The notes: generated by a model not told the origin, from the letters alone. Shown: positions 39,430-49,716, numbered from the stretch's first letter. The stretch: 64,000 nt of DNA from Flavobacteriales bacterium (GCA_019912395.1 JAIOIH010000014.1:80800-144799), one strand, 5' to 3'. Program-made: numbers and translations.

Positions 39430-39888
39430 CTACGCGCTTTCCACCACCTCCGGCTTGTTACTGAAGACCTGCTGACCGTTGTACAGTACTTCCCATGTCA
39501 CCGGCACCACCTTCTTCAGCATGGAGCTCACCCCGCAGAGTTCGTTCTGCGAGCGTTGCACCATTTTCAGCGCCTCTTCCGCGTGCGTGGCATCGCCATG
39601 GATGTTGTAGGTCACGTGAATGTTCGTGTAGGCAATGGGCGGTGCCTTGCTGATCTCTCCGCTCACACCCACGTCGAACCGTTCCATCTCAATACCTGCC
39701 CTGCGCAACAGCGCTACCACGTCCATGCCGGTGCATCCCGCAAGCGCGCTTAGCATGAACGGCTTGGGGATGGGGCCCAGGTCCTCGCCGCCTGCCCGTA
39801 CCGGTGCATCCATGGTCACCGTGTGGCCGCCCACCAGTGCGTTGAACTGCATCTTCCCCATCCATACCGCTTCCACTTCGTGTGTCAT
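39430..39888 (-). CDS. OsmC family protein
   Basis: GPIPKPFMLSALAGCTGMDVVALLRRAGIEMERFDVGVSGE; NELCGVSSML. Confidence 0.85.
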   Translation of the reverse strand: MTHEVEAVWMGKMQFNALVGGHTVTMDAPVRAGGEDLGPIPKPFMLSALAGCTGMDVVALLRRAGIEMERFDVGVSGEISKAPPIAYTNIHVTYNIHGDATHAEEALKMVQRSQNELCGVSSMLKKVVPVTWEVLYNGQQVFSNKPEVVESA

Positions 39889-39964
39889 TGCCCTTGTGCT
39901 TTGTTTCGTCGGCGGTGCGTCCGCCTTTTCGGCTGCAAGGTGAAGAGTTCTTTCACCTTGGGCA

Positions 39965-39978
39965 GTGAGAATTATCAC
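39965..39978 (-). promoter_or_regulatory. Degenerate Crp/Fnr-like site GTGAGaattATCAC upstream of OsmC gene
   Basis: TTCACCTTG with G 29 nt downstream on - strand; one mismatch to core. Confidence 0.4.
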
Positions 39979-40041
39979 CCTCGGCCCCCAAGGCACGAGT
40001 TGCGGATGACCTCGCTTTTCCGCGCAGGATAACTTTGCCAC

Positions 40042-40773
40042 ATGTGCCTCATCGTCCTCGCATACAAGGTCCATCCCCGCTTCCCGCTGATCCTTGCGGC
40101 CAACCGGGATGAGTTCCTGGACCGCCCTGCGAAGCCCGCGCACTTCTGGGCCGATGCACCGGACATCCTCGCCGGTCGTGATAAACGCGCAGGCGGCACT
40201 TGGCTCGGCATCACGAAGTCCGGCAGGTTCGCGGCGGTCACCAATTACCGCAACATGCGAATGAGCTTTCCGCCCGGACCCTCACGCGGACTGTTGGTGC
40301 GTCAGGCCCTGGAGGAGGGCATCGACCCAAGGAACACAGGGGCGTACGCAGGCTTCAGCCTGATCCACGGAGCCTTGGACCACCTGCGCTACCACAATAA
40401 CATCAACGGCGTTGATGAGCCAATTTCCCAGGGCATCCATGGGCTCAGCAACCATTTCCTGAACACGCCCTGGCCCAAGGTGGTAAAGGCCAAGCAAGCA
40501 ATGAAGAGGTTGCTGGAACTGCCGGTAGCGGAAATGAAGGACGGCCTCTTCCACCTTTTGGCCGACGACGGCATTGCGCCGGACAAGGCACTTCCCGACA
40601 CGGGCCTTCCACTGGAGATGGAGCGTGCAGCATCGTCCATCTTCATCCATACGCCGGGCTATGGCACGCGCTGCAGCACGGTAGTGCTTGTGGAAAAGGA
40701 GGGGACGGTGCGCTTTAAGGAGAGGATCTTCCCGGAGAAGGGAACCATTGAGGAGCAGTTCAGAATTGAATAA
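40042..40773 (+). CDS. NRDE (TANGO2-like) family protein
   Basis: MCLIVLAYKVHPRFPLILAANRDEFLDRPAKPAHFW; GTWLGITKSGRFAAVTNYR. Confidence 0.9.
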   Translation: MCLIVLAYKVHPRFPLILAANRDEFLDRPAKPAHFWADAPDILAGRDKRAGGTWLGITKSGRFAAVTNYRNMRMSFPPGPSRGLLVRQALEEGIDPRNTGAYAGFSLIHGALDHLRYHNNINGVDEPISQGIHGLSNHFLNTPWPKVVKAKQAMKRLLELPVAEMKDGLFHLLADDGIAPDKALPDTGLPLEMERAASSIFIHTPGYGTRCSTVVLVEKEGTVRFKERIFPEKGTIEEQFRIE

Positions 40774-40799
40774 CCGGCCGCCAGGGGTGGTTCACACCT

Positions 40800-41369
40800 C
40801 TACGCCACCTCGTGCTCTGCACAATCGGTACGAAGTTCCGCCACCTGCATGGTCTTTTCGAGGAGCAGACAATGGTGCTTGCCCTTGCGATCGCCTTCAT
40901 AATGCTTGCAGGTGAAGCACATGCGTTGCATCTGCACGGATTCCTTCCGGAACAGTGACTCCAACACCGCCATCAGCCCCAACAACAGGACTTCCTTGTG
41001 CTCTGGCAAAAGCTCCGCGACGGCCGCGTCCATCGGAGTACCGGCCGTGACATGCCTTTTGCCCAGTGATGTCAGATGCAGAGCATGGCTTCGCGCATCG
41101 TTCTTGTCCGGCTTCCTCACGACGAACTTCCTATCGGCCAGTAGCTTCACACTATCGCTGATGGTCGGCTTGCTCACCAGCAGTTCCTCCGCCAAGCGAG
41201 CCACCCCGACGCCCTCGCCGGCGTGGTCGGCCAAGAAGCCAAGGATCCGGATCTGCAAAGGGCTCAGCCCTTCTTCCACCGCCTGCTTCCAACGAAGCGC
41301 ACGGCCCACTTCGCCGATGCGTTCCAGCACCTGCGCCAAGTGCGCGTCGAGTTCGGATGGGGAGGACAT
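40800..41369 (-). CDS. MarR family regulator with C-terminal Cys/His-rich tail
   Basis: LLVSKPTISDSVKLLADRKFVVRKPDKNDARSHALHLT; tail CFTCKHYEGDRKGKHHCLLLEKTMQVAELRTDCAEHE. Confidence 0.85.
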   Translation of the reverse strand: MSSPSELDAHLAQVLERIGEVGRALRWKQAVEEGLSPLQIRILGFLADHAGEGVGVARLAEELLVSKPTISDSVKLLADRKFVVRKPDKNDARSHALHLTSLGKRHVTAGTPMDAAVAELLPEHKEVLLLGLMAVLESLFRKESVQMQRMCFTCKHYEGDRKGKHHCLLLEKTMQVAELRTDCAEHEVA

Positions 41370-41502
41370 GGGGACGAAATTAGGGTGTGGGCATGGAAAG
41401 CTCCCGTTGGACCACGTGCGTTGGATACGGGGCCAAAGAGCGAGAGGGTGAAAGAGCGCGATCGCACCCTGACACCCTCACACCCTTGAATGCGGCCGCC
41501 CT

Positions 41503-41739
41503 TCAGCCTTTTACCTCGGCCATGGAGGCACCGTGGTTGATGTGCAGCACATCATGCCCCAGCAACAGCGCAGGCACGCTCTTCACACCAGCGGCTTCCG
41601 CTTCACTGATACGAGCCTTGTTCTCGCCGAGGTGGACGATCTCCACATCGTACTTGTTCCGGTCCACGATCTCGGTGATGCGCTCTTCGGCGTTCACGCA
41701 AACAGGGCATCCGGCATGGTAGAAAACTGCTTTGGTCAT
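41503..41739 (-). CDS. Thioredoxin/glutaredoxin-like small protein
   Basis: VFYHAGCPVCVNAEERI; VKSVPALLL. Confidence 0.8.
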   Translation of the reverse strand: MTKAVFYHAGCPVCVNAEERITEIVDRNKYDVEIVHLGENKARISEAEAAGVKSVPALLLGHDVLHINHGASMAEVKG

Positions 41740-41906
41740 TGTATTGGGGTTAATTGGTTCGGGGACAAATATAGTAAGGTATCCTAACTAAACAAATTCC
41801 GACTTGATCCGAACGATGGAAGGTACCGCGTACAGGGTACCGGGTACAATGCCGCAGCATTTTCCGGTACCTGTACTCCGTACACTACACACTTTACAAA
41901 AAACCC

Positions 41907-44480
41907 CTACCCGCACTTGGAGCTTCCGCAGCTCCTGCACTTCAGGCAACCCTCCTCGTAGAATACGCCTTCGCTGTCGCCGCAGTCGTTGCACTTGCGA
42001 CCGCTGGCACTGGTGCCGTCCGCGATGTAGCGCGAGAGCGCACGCGCAATGCCGTTCTTCCACGTATTCAGCGTTTCATCGTAGAGGTTCAGGTTCACCA
42101 CGGTGTCCACCACGTGCGGCACGGAAACGCCTTGGCGCAGCATGCCGCTGATCAGGATCGCGTAGTTCCAGTACTCCTTGTCGAAGCTGCGGCTGAGCCC
42201 CTGGATGGTCACGCGATAATCATCGCTGTCGGCGTACTCGAGGTCGTAGATGTTCTTGCCGCTCTTCTTGTCCTTGCGTTTGTTCACCCAACCCTTTTCC
42301 ACCCACTTCGGCAGTTGGAACACGCCTTTGGCCTTGCCGGTGAAGATCTCGTAGGGCTTGCCGTCCAGTAGACCCACCACGGCGATCCAAGGCTCCAGCT
42401 CGTTGTTGAAGCGGATCACGTCGGCTTCCAGAACATCCGGGCGCTTGTTGTGCGAAACAGCGGTATCCTCCTTCTTGTTGCTGGATACGAGCACGCCGCT
42501 GCGCGATCCATCGCGATAGACGGTAACGCCCTTGAGGCCCATCTTCCAGGCTTCGCGATAGATGTTGCCCACCAGTTCGGCGGAAACGTCCGAGGGCAGG
42601 TTGATGGTGCTGCTGATGCTGTGCGTGGTGTACTTCTGTACTGCGGCTTGCAGGCGCACGCGGTGGTGCCAGTCGATATCGTTCGCCGTGCAGTTGGAGT
42701 AAGGACTTTCCTTCACGTCGGTCCTGCCCGTGGCATGCATCCAATCCACAAGGCGCGGGTGGTGAACGATGAATTCCTCCCACTGGTCACCCATGGCATC
42801 GGTGAAGGCGACGGCCTCCTTCGGTGCGTTCGGGCCAAGCTTGCGGCGACGCGTGTAGCCGAGCATGTAAACCGGCTCAATGCCGCTGCTGGTACGGGTG
42901 AGCAGGCTGAGGGTGCCCGTTGGCGCAACCGTGCTGATGCTGATGTTGCGACGACCGTTCTTCATCATGCGGGCGTGCAGCTCGGGCAGTTCGGTGGCCA
43001 GCATGTTGGTGAACTCGGAAGTGCGTTCCACGGCGGGATCGAAGCCGACAAAACTGCCGCGCTCGATCGCCATGTCGATGCTGCTGTTGAACTCGGCCTC
43101 GCACTTGGTGCGCATGATGTGCTCGGCGGCTTCCACCGCAGCCTTGCTATCGTAGGCCAGGTTCAGTGCGGCAAGCGCATCGGCCATACCGGTGAAGCCC
43201 AACCCGGTGCGACGGCCCTTGCGCCCCGTCTCGCCGAGCAACTGCCACGTCTCGCGCTCCACACGCTTTACGGCATCCGGCTCGGGGTCGTTGTCGATCT
43301 TCACCAGGATCCGTTCCACGGCCTCCAGTTCGAGGTCCACCAGATCGTCCATCAGGCGCTGCGCTTCGTATGTCACCTTGGCCAAACGGGCATGGTCGAA
43401 ACGGGCTTTCGGCGTGAAGGGATCGGTGACGAAGGAGAAGAAATTGATGGCGATCAAGCGGCAGCTGTCCCCGCCCTGCATGGCGATCTCGCCGCACGGA
43501 TTGGTGCTTTCGTTCTTGAAGCCGGGATAGATGCTCGAAGTGGAATACTTGTGCTGGCGATCCCAGAAGATGATGCCGGGTTCCGCGCTGTTGTGCGCGC
43601 ACTTGATCAGCGTGTTCCACAGCTCGCGGGCGCGAACGGTCTTGGTCACCGAAGGCGTTTTACTGTCGATGGGCCATTGGTGGGTGTATTCCGCATCGTC
43701 CTCAACGGCCTGCAGGAAGGCATCGCCCACGCGCACGCTCACGTTCGCACCGGTCACCTTGGTGAGGTCCTGCTTCATGGTGATGAACTCCTCCACATCG
43801 GGGTGGGCGATGTCCATGGTCAACATCAGGGCACCTCTCCTACCCTTCTGTGCCACTTCGCGCGTGGTGTTGCTGAAGCGCTCCATGAATGAAACGGCCC
43901 CGGTGCTGGTGCGTGCGGCATTGCTCACGGGTGCGCCGGCGGGGCGAAGGGTGCTGAGGTCGAAGCCCACGCCGCAGCGGCGCTTGAAGAGCTGTGCCAG
44001 TTGCTGGTCGTTGCGGAAGATGCCGCCGTAGCTGTCCACCGGTGCGGGGATCACCACGCAATTGCTGAGCGAGGCCAAGCGTGTGGCGTCACCCAACGAG
44101 GCCATCACACTGCCCTGCGGAACGATGTCGCGGAACCCGTCGAAAAGGTCGAAAATGCGCTTCTCGTCCAAGGGTTTGCGCTTTTTTCCATAAGCGGAAA
44201 GCAGGGCCTGTTTCTCCGCCGGGACCGGCTTGTACGAGCGCTCGATGCGCGCGAACTCCCCGGCCATGCGGAGATGCGTATCGGCGGGGGTCAGTTCGAT
44301 CAATTCACCCTTGGCATTGCGCAGGGCATATTTGTTCATCCATGTGGTGGCGGCGAGCTCATCATCCTGAAAATAGTCCAGCGCCGCAGCCAAGACCTCT
44401 TCCTGTGAATAGCTGTTGTCGGCTGCAACGACGGAGGTTCGCATGGCGATGGCTTCTTCAAAAAGTATGGCTTGTGGCAT
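41907..44480 (-). CDS. nrdJ: Adenosylcobalamin-dependent (class II) ribonucleotide reductase
   Basis: GLGFTGMADALAALNLAYDSKAAVEAAE; NPCGEIAMQGGDSCRLIAIN; C-terminal CNDCG...CLKCRSCGSSKCG. Confidence 0.88.
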   Translation of the reverse strand: MPQAILFEEAIAMRTSVVAADNSYSQEEVLAAALDYFQDDELAATTWMNKYALRNAKGELIELTPADTHLRMAGEFARIERSYKPVPAEKQALLSAYGKKRKPLDEKRIFDLFDGFRDIVPQGSVMASLGDATRLASLSNCVVIPAPVDSYGGIFRNDQQLAQLFKRRCGVGFDLSTLRPAGAPVSNAARTSTGAVSFMERFSNTTREVAQKGRRGALMLTMDIAHPDVEEFITMKQDLTKVTGANVSVRVGDAFLQAVEDDAEYTHQWPIDSKTPSVTKTVRARELWNTLIKCAHNSAEPGIIFWDRQHKYSTSSIYPGFKNESTNPCGEIAMQGGDSCRLIAINFFSFVTDPFTPKARFDHARLAKVTYEAQRLMDDLVDLELEAVERILVKIDNDPEPDAVKRVERETWQLLGETGRKGRRTGLGFTGMADALAALNLAYDSKAAVEAAEHIMRTKCEAEFNSSIDMAIERGSFVGFDPAVERTSEFTNMLATELPELHARMMKNGRRNISISTVAPTGTLSLLTRTSSGIEPVYMLGYTRRRKLGPNAPKEAVAFTDAMGDQWEEFIVHHPRLVDWMHATGRTDVKESPYSNCTANDIDWHHRVRLQAAVQKYTTHSISSTINLPSDVSAELVGNIYREAWKMGLKGVTVYRDGSRSGVLVSSNKKEDTAVSHNKRPDVLEADVIRFNNELEPWIAVVGLLDGKPYEIFTGKAKGVFQLPKWVEKGWVNKRKDKKSGKNIYDLEYADSDDYRVTIQGLSRSFDKEYWNYAILISGMLRQGVSVPHVVDTVVNLNLYDETLNTWKNGIARALSRYIADGTSASGRKCNDCGDSEGVFYEEGCLKCRSCGSSKCG

Positions 44481-44852
44481 GGTCGTGGATCCCTGTTTCG
44501 CGGGTTTCAAAGCTGCAAGATCCAGTCCTTGCCATGGGTCATTTGCCCGATCGATCATCCACAGCGTTATGAACGATCCCCTTGGATCGTGGATTGCGTG
44601 TTGATAGAACGGAGATGGGTAGAATCAGCGTGGATCTGGGGAGCGCGCGCAATGAGTGGAGAACAGGGGCAGGTGATCCATGACCGGACCGGGGCCGGGG
44701 ACTTCAGTGGTCCACACCTGCTGTCCCATACGTGAAGGGCACGGCATTTTTTTTGTCGACCAGCACCGAAAGGTGATATGGCCATGTGGAGTTACAGGGT
44801 GAGCGAGGACCCCGTCACCGATCACTTGTCATCAATTGGATCAAAAACAGCA

Positions 44853-44873
44853 AAGGCACCCTCTCGGGCGCCT
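44853..44873 (-). terminator. Hairpin downstream of fasciclin gene
   Basis: AAGGCaCCCtctcGGGcGCCTT. Confidence 0.5.
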
Positions 44874-44924
44874 TCACCGACTTTCACCATGCCCCAAGGA
44901 AGTAGGACAATGGCAATTGGATCA

Positions 44925-45473
44925 CTACCCCGGCAGGAGCACTTTGTCGATCACGCAGACCAAGCCGTTCGCGGCCGGCACCGTCCCTACGATCTTGGCA
45001 TCGTTCACCATGGCCTGGCCATCCTTCACATGGAAGGTGACGTTGCCCCCGTTCACCATCCCTTGCACTTGGCCGTCGCGCAGGTCCTCCGGCTTGAAGA
45101 CCCCCAAGGCCACATGGTATTCAAGGATGTTGATGAGGTCATCCCGTTGTTCAGTCTTCAACAAACCTTCCACGGTACCGGCGGGAAGGGCATCGAAGGC
45201 CGCATTGGTGGGCGCGAACACCGTAAAGGGCCCGGCATTGGAAAGGGCATCCACAAGCTCGGCCGTGGTCACCGCCGTTACCAGTGTAGTATGGTCGGGG
45301 GAACTTACGGCCACGCCCACCACGTTCGGTTGCGATTCCGCATCCACCACGGTGGATTGGCCACCGTCCTTGATCACGGCACCGGATGCTTCCGGAGTTG
45401 TGGCCTCAGGGCTTCCGCCACAAGAGGCAAGGAAGGCGATCAAAGCGAGCGATGTGAGTTGCTTCATGTTCAT
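44925..45473 (-). CDS. Fasciclin-domain lipoprotein
   Basis: Lipobox IAFLASCGG; TVFAPTNAAFDALPAGTVEGLLK. Confidence 0.88.
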   Translation of the reverse strand: MNMKQLTSLALIAFLASCGGSPEATTPEASGAVIKDGGQSTVVDAESQPNVVGVAVSSPDHTTLVTAVTTAELVDALSNAGPFTVFAPTNAAFDALPAGTVEGLLKTEQRDDLINILEYHVALGVFKPEDLRDGQVQGMVNGGNVTFHVKDGQAMVNDAKIVGTVPAANGLVCVIDKVLLPG

Positions 45474-45561
45474 GGTGGAGGAGTTTAATGGTGAGGGTGT
45501 TTGTATGGTCAAAGATGGACGAACAGCTTTTACAATAAGCTGACGGAACGCAGTTGAAGGA

Positions 45562-45575
45562 ATGACCCTTGTCAG
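45562..45575 (-). promoter_or_regulatory. Crp/Fnr-like site ATGACccttGTCAG upstream of fasciclin gene
   Basis: Perfect core TGACccttGTCA; TTATTG with G 29 nt downstream on - strand. Confidence 0.5.
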
Positions 45576-45700
45576 AGAGCCGTGGTGAGCGGTGACTGGC
45601 GGCCACTTACCGGGCCGGAGCCTGAACCCTCCGTGTGCTTCCTGTTCCGTGGCCGTGCTTCGCGTTGCTGACAAAGGTAGCAGGACGGGACAACCCGAGC

Positions 45701-46468
45701 TCAAAGATCCTTCCTTCCGAAAGCGCGGAAAGCGAACAGGGAGGGTATCGCTACCCATGCCATGAGGGCCGCCAGTGAGACCAGGATACCGCGGACATTC
45801 CCGAAGAACTTCTCGTACACCGCACCGCTATAGCCCATCATGGCGGCAAGGTCCACTTTCAACAGCACCATGATGCGGCCGAGGTCGATCGGGTCCAAGG
45901 CGGCCAAAGGCACGATCCAGGGTTCAATGGGATAATCGCTGAAGGCGAACATCACCCACAGCAGCACCGCATCATATACCAGTACGAAGAGAAACCAGAC
46001 CACCAGGCCCAATCCCACGCCACGCGCCTTTTCCCTGTTCTTGATCGCGATCAGTGAACCGATGGCCACGAACACCAGCGTAAGCATTACGCAGGCCAGT
46101 ATCAGCGTAAAGGACGCCCCGTTCGGCAGGAATGCCACCAACGGGATCCCAGCGCCCAGCAATGCACCCAGCACCAGGGCGGTGCCCAGCGCCAGCATCT
46201 GTCCGCTCAGGATCTTCGATCGCCGCAAGGGCTGAACCGCCAACAGCTCGGTGAATTCCATGGCATCGTACAGGTATACGATGGTGAAGACCGATGAAAC
46301 GAGCGGCACCAAGGCCAACAGCACTTGGGACAAGCTCAACATGGCCTTCACGGGTTGATCCTCCAGCTGGAACAAGCCCAAGCTGATCGCCAGCAACAAC
46401 AGCATCCAACCCGCCACGAACTTGTTCCGCGCCAGGTCTATCAGGGTGTACTTATATACTTTCCACAT
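45701..46468 (-). CDS. nosY: NosY-like ABC transporter permease
   Basis: 6-TM permease, adjacent to NosF and NosD. Confidence 0.82.
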   Translation of the reverse strand: MWKVYKYTLIDLARNKFVAGWMLLLLAISLGLFQLEDQPVKAMLSLSQVLLALVPLVSSVFTIVYLYDAMEFTELLAVQPLRRSKILSGQMLALGTALVLGALLGAGIPLVAFLPNGASFTLILACVMLTLVFVAIGSLIAIKNREKARGVGLGLVVWFLFVLVYDAVLLWVMFAFSDYPIEPWIVPLAALDPIDLGRIMVLLKVDLAAMMGYSGAVYEKFFGNVRGILVSLAALMAWVAIPSLFAFRAFGRKDL

Positions 46469-47189
46469 GCGCTTCGGTGTTGCTGATGAGCATGGCGGGG
46501 ATGGCCTTCGAGAGCCGGTTCTGACCGGTGGCCGCCAGCAGGTCCTCCGGTGGAAGCAGAAAGCGCAACGTGCCGTCCTGCAGGTAGGCCACGCGATCGG
46601 CCAAGGCCTCCACTTCCTCCATGAGGTGGCTGGTAATGAGCACGGTGCAACCCGTGCGCTTGATCTCCCGCACGGCCTTGAGCACGATCCCGGAGCTCAA
46701 CGGGTCCAGGCCCGCCGTGGGCTCGTCCAGTACCAGTACGCTGGGGGAATAACGGAAGGCCAACACCGCGCTCACTTTCTGGCGCTGCCCTCCGGAGAGC
46801 GTGCCCAAGCGTTTCTCCATCATGGCATCCACCCCCAGGTCGCGGACCAAAGGACCTTCAGCACGGCCCTTTTTACTGCCGCGGATGTCATCCATGAGAT
46901 CGATGAGCTGCCCGATCTTCAGTTCGTTGGGGAAGCGCGAGATCTGTGGCATGTGCCCCACATGATGCCGGTACTTCGGGTCCGGCCCCACGGGTTCGCC
47001 ATTCACCGTGATGGTCCCGGTGGTGGCATGCACCAAGCCCAGCAGGCATTTGATCATGGTGGTCTTTCCCGAGCCGTTGGGTCCGATCACCGAAACGGTC
47101 TCGCCGGGTTCGAAGCGTGCACTGAACTCACGCAGCGCCCACATCCTACCGTACTTCTTGCCGACGTTCTCAAAGGTTACGCGTGCCAT
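46452..47189 (-). CDS. nosF: NosF-like ABC transporter ATPase
   Basis: VIGPNGSGKTTMIKCLLGL, LSGGQRQKVSAVLAF, VLDEPTAGLDP. Confidence 0.88.
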   Translation of the reverse strand: MARVTFENVGKKYGRMWALREFSARFEPGETVSVIGPNGSGKTTMIKCLLGLVHATTGTITVNGEPVGPDPKYRHHVGHMPQISRFPNELKIGQLIDLMDDIRGSKKGRAEGPLVRDLGVDAMMEKRLGTLSGGQRQKVSAVLAFRYSPSVLVLDEPTAGLDPLSSGIVLKAVREIKRTGCTVLITSHLMEEVEALADRVAYLQDGTLRFLLPPEDLLAATGQNRLSKAIPAMLISNTEAHVESI

Positions 47190-48438
47190 GCGGTGATCTC
47201 ATCAAGGGTTTATCATCTTCAAGGCCCGGGGGTGTCATCGACGGTACCAGTCGCTCGGCCCGGTCCAGTAATTGGGTAAGCAGGCTTCGCGACAACACCA
47301 CCGCATAGGGCATGCGCTCGTTCACCATCGCGAAGAGGCTTACCGGTCGGAAGGGAACGTCTCCCGTGCCGTCGTGCTCCAGGTCGTAGCCCTGATAGCG
47401 GTCCCAGTAGTTGCCGCTAAAGCTGTTGTATACCGGGTTACCATTGGTGCTCATGTCGAAGGTGTTGCCAATGAAGCTGTTTCCCGTGAACCTGCCATCG
47501 GTGGCATTGGCGAACAGGCGCAGCGCCCAGCCATTGGCCTGGAAGATGTTCCCGTTCACCTCGGCCCGGTTGCAGCCGTCCACCAGCATGCCCGTGGTGT
47601 TGTTGATGAACTGGTTGCTGTCGATCACCACATCATTGATCTCCTTCAACAGCAGCCCGTAGGAACTGGCACCCCGGTTGCTGATGAACCGATTGCGGCG
47701 CATCTCCACCTCCTTGCTGTACATCACGGCCACGCCCGCTCCGTTCTCCGTGAAGAGATTGTCCGAGTAGGTATCGCGGTGGCTGAACATGAAATGCAGG
47801 CCATAGCGCGAGTTCCGCATGCTTTTGTTGCGGCGTACATGACTGTCCGTGACGAACTCGAAGTAGATGCCGTCGCGGTGGTCCTGCGATACGTTGTCCA
47901 CGACCTCCGCCCCGGAACAGCGCCACAGGTGAATGCCGTTGGCTTGGCGGGTCTCGATCTCATCGGGGTCGCCCAGCACGGAATTTCCGGCGACGACCGT
48001 GTTGCGCGAGTTGGAGACGTGAATGGCAAAGAAGCAATGCTCCAGGACATTGTCCAGGATCTTCACATTGTCGCTCTTCTTTACCTTGATACCGGCATTG
48101 TCGTCGATGTTGCTGAGCAGGGTGCCGCGTACCACGAAGCCCTGAACGGTCACGTCCGGCGCGGTGATCACCAGCACATCGCCTTGCCTTCCCCCATCGA
48201 TCACCGGCCTCCCGATGCCGATCAATGTGAGGGGCCGATCGATGGTAAGGGTCCCCTCGGAATAGGTGCCCTGCAATACCCGGATGGTGTCATGGGGCTC
48301 CGCGGACGCCAAGGCCACGGCCAGTTTTTTGTGGACCCCGTCGGGGCCTACCGTCCAGGTTCTTGCCACCAGCGGACCCGTAGCCCACAGCACCAGAAGC
48401 AGTGCGGCCACGCGGTGCCCTGCGCGGTTGCCCGTCAT
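47170..48438 (-). CDS. nosD: Nitrous oxide reductase maturation protein NosD
   Basis: Right-handed parallel beta-helix repeats; SFSGNYWDRYQGYDLEHDGTGDVPFRPVSLF. Confidence 0.9.
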   Translation of the reverse strand: MTGNRAGHRVAALLLVLWATGPLVARTWTVGPDGVHKKLAVALASAEPHDTIRVLQGTYSEGTLTIDRPLTLIGIGRPVIDGGRQGDVLVITAPDVTVQGFVVRGTLLSNIDDNAGIKVKKSDNVKILDNVLEHCFFAIHVSNSRNTVVAGNSVLGDPDEIETRQANGIHLWRCSGAEVVDNVSQDHRDGIYFEFVTDSHVRRNKSMRNSRYGLHFMFSHRDTYSDNLFTENGAGVAVMYSKEVEMRRNRFISNRGASSYGLLLKEINDVVIDSNQFINNTTGMLVDGCNRAEVNGNIFQANGWALRLFANATDGRFTGNSFIGNTFDMSTNGNPVYNSFSGNYWDRYQGYDLEHDGTGDVPFRPVSLFAMVNERMPYAVVLSRSLLTQLLDRAERLVPSMTPPGLEDDKPLMRSPHGTRNL

Positions 48439-48878
48439 TCGTCGGTGAATAGCTTCTTCACCGCAGGCCAGTCCAACTCTTCGCCCGGGAAGTGTTCCTC
48501 AGCGACCTTGCGGTCGGCGGCGGAAGAGAATGCGGCCACATTGCCGCGCATGGGGCTCTTCAGCGTGGGAGCGTGCAAATAGAATGCGGTTTTGGCATCG
48601 ATGAGCGTTCCGGGATGTGCAAAGTCCGAGACATACCAGCCCTTCACTTCCTCCTCCACCAAGCGGCCTTCATGGCTCACGAAGGGTACCATGCACTCGG
48701 GTGCATCGAAAACGTAGCTGCGCCCTTTCACCGTTTGGAGGGCAGCACCGAACTTGGCGTCCATCACGTTCATGCGGCAATGGGCACATTCGTCGGAGCC
48801 GTACTTGATCTCCGGCTGGCCCACGGAGCAACTGGAGGCCAGCATGAGCATACCAGCGGAGATGATGAGGTTTTTCAT
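48435..48878 (-). CDS. nosL: NosL-like copper-binding lipoprotein
   Basis: Lipobox LASSCS; YGSDECAHCRMNVMDAKFGAALQT. Confidence 0.88.
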   Translation of the reverse strand: MKNLIISAGMLMLASSCSVGQPEIKYGSDECAHCRMNVMDAKFGAALQTVKGRSYVFDAPECMVPFVSHEGRLVEEEVKGWYVSDFAHPGTLIDAKTAFYLHAPTLKSPMRGNVAAFSSAADRKVAEEHFPGEELDWPAVKKLFTDE

Positions 48879-48879
48879 G

Positions 48880-49464
48880 TCAACTTTTTGGGATGGACAC
48901 AGTGCGGGGTTTCAGCCACTCGCGCAGAAAGACAAACACCGCCATGGATATGGAGACGAAGAGCACATAGCCCCCCACGTCCGGGTAGGACCAGGCCTCA
49001 AAGTTAAGCAGTGTCTTGTGCCCGAACAGGGGCGGCTGGTAGGCCATGCCCTCGATCTTGATCGCCGCGTGCGGATCCAGGTTATGGCCGTAGTTCCAGC
49101 CCCACGAGTACATGTCCCACATGGCCCAGAGCACGAATGCAAAAAGTGCGAAGAGCCAGCTTCCCAAGGCCCAGCGCCTCCCGATCAACGCCGCCAGAAG
49201 GCCCCAACCGATCAACATGCCGAACACATAGCGCATGATCTTGAACTCGGGGAACATCTCGTTATGAATGGTGGCCATGCCGATGTAGTGGTTCAGCCCG
49301 TTGATCTGGTCCACATTGCCAGAGAACCGGTTGTGGTGGATCTGCAACAACAGGCCCTCGGGGTACTGCGGGGCCAGCAGGTCGATGCGCCAAATGGGCT
49401 GCACCAGATTGATGCTCAACGCAAGAGCGGCGATGGCGATGAGGATGCGGGAGATCGGGCGCAT
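48880..49464 (-). CDS. nos-cluster membrane protein of unknown function
   Basis: TM segments; PIWRIDLLAPQYPEGLLLQIHHNRFSGNVDQINGLNHYIGM; between nosL and nosZ. Confidence 0.75.
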   Translation of the reverse strand: MRPISRILIAIAALALSINLVQPIWRIDLLAPQYPEGLLLQIHHNRFSGNVDQINGLNHYIGMATIHNEMFPEFKIMRYVFGMLIGWGLLAALIGRRWALGSWLFALFAFVLWAMWDMYSWGWNYGHNLDPHAAIKIEGMAYQPPLFGHKTLLNFEAWSYPDVGGYVLFVSISMAVFVFLREWLKPRTVSIPKS

Positions 49465-49650
49465 GGGAGAAGGTCGTTGGGTTTTGCCGATATGGGGGAA
49501 GGAAGAATGCCAGGAGAACCGATGGGCATGGCAGGCTGGCCGGTGCCCTGTCCCAATATGGTCCGCTACGGAACGGGAAGGGCCTTGCGGAGTTGACTAG
49601 TAGTGACCAGCCACCGGTGGCCAGGGATGCACAATGCCCTCGAAAGGAAG

Positions 49651-49692
49651 CGCCCGGCCCTTTGCACCCTGATGGATGCTTGGGGCCGGGCG
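49651..49692. terminator. Hairpin with perfect 10-bp arms downstream of nosZ
   Basis: CGCCCGGCCC ... GGGCCGGGCG. Confidence 0.6.
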
Positions 49693-49716
49693 TTCTTCGT
49701 TCATTCTCGCTTGAGG

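Noticed and set aside
42450-43892. 480-aa plus-strand ORF opposite the ribonucleotide reductase
   Set aside because: Antisense shadow of nrdJ without recognisable motifs.
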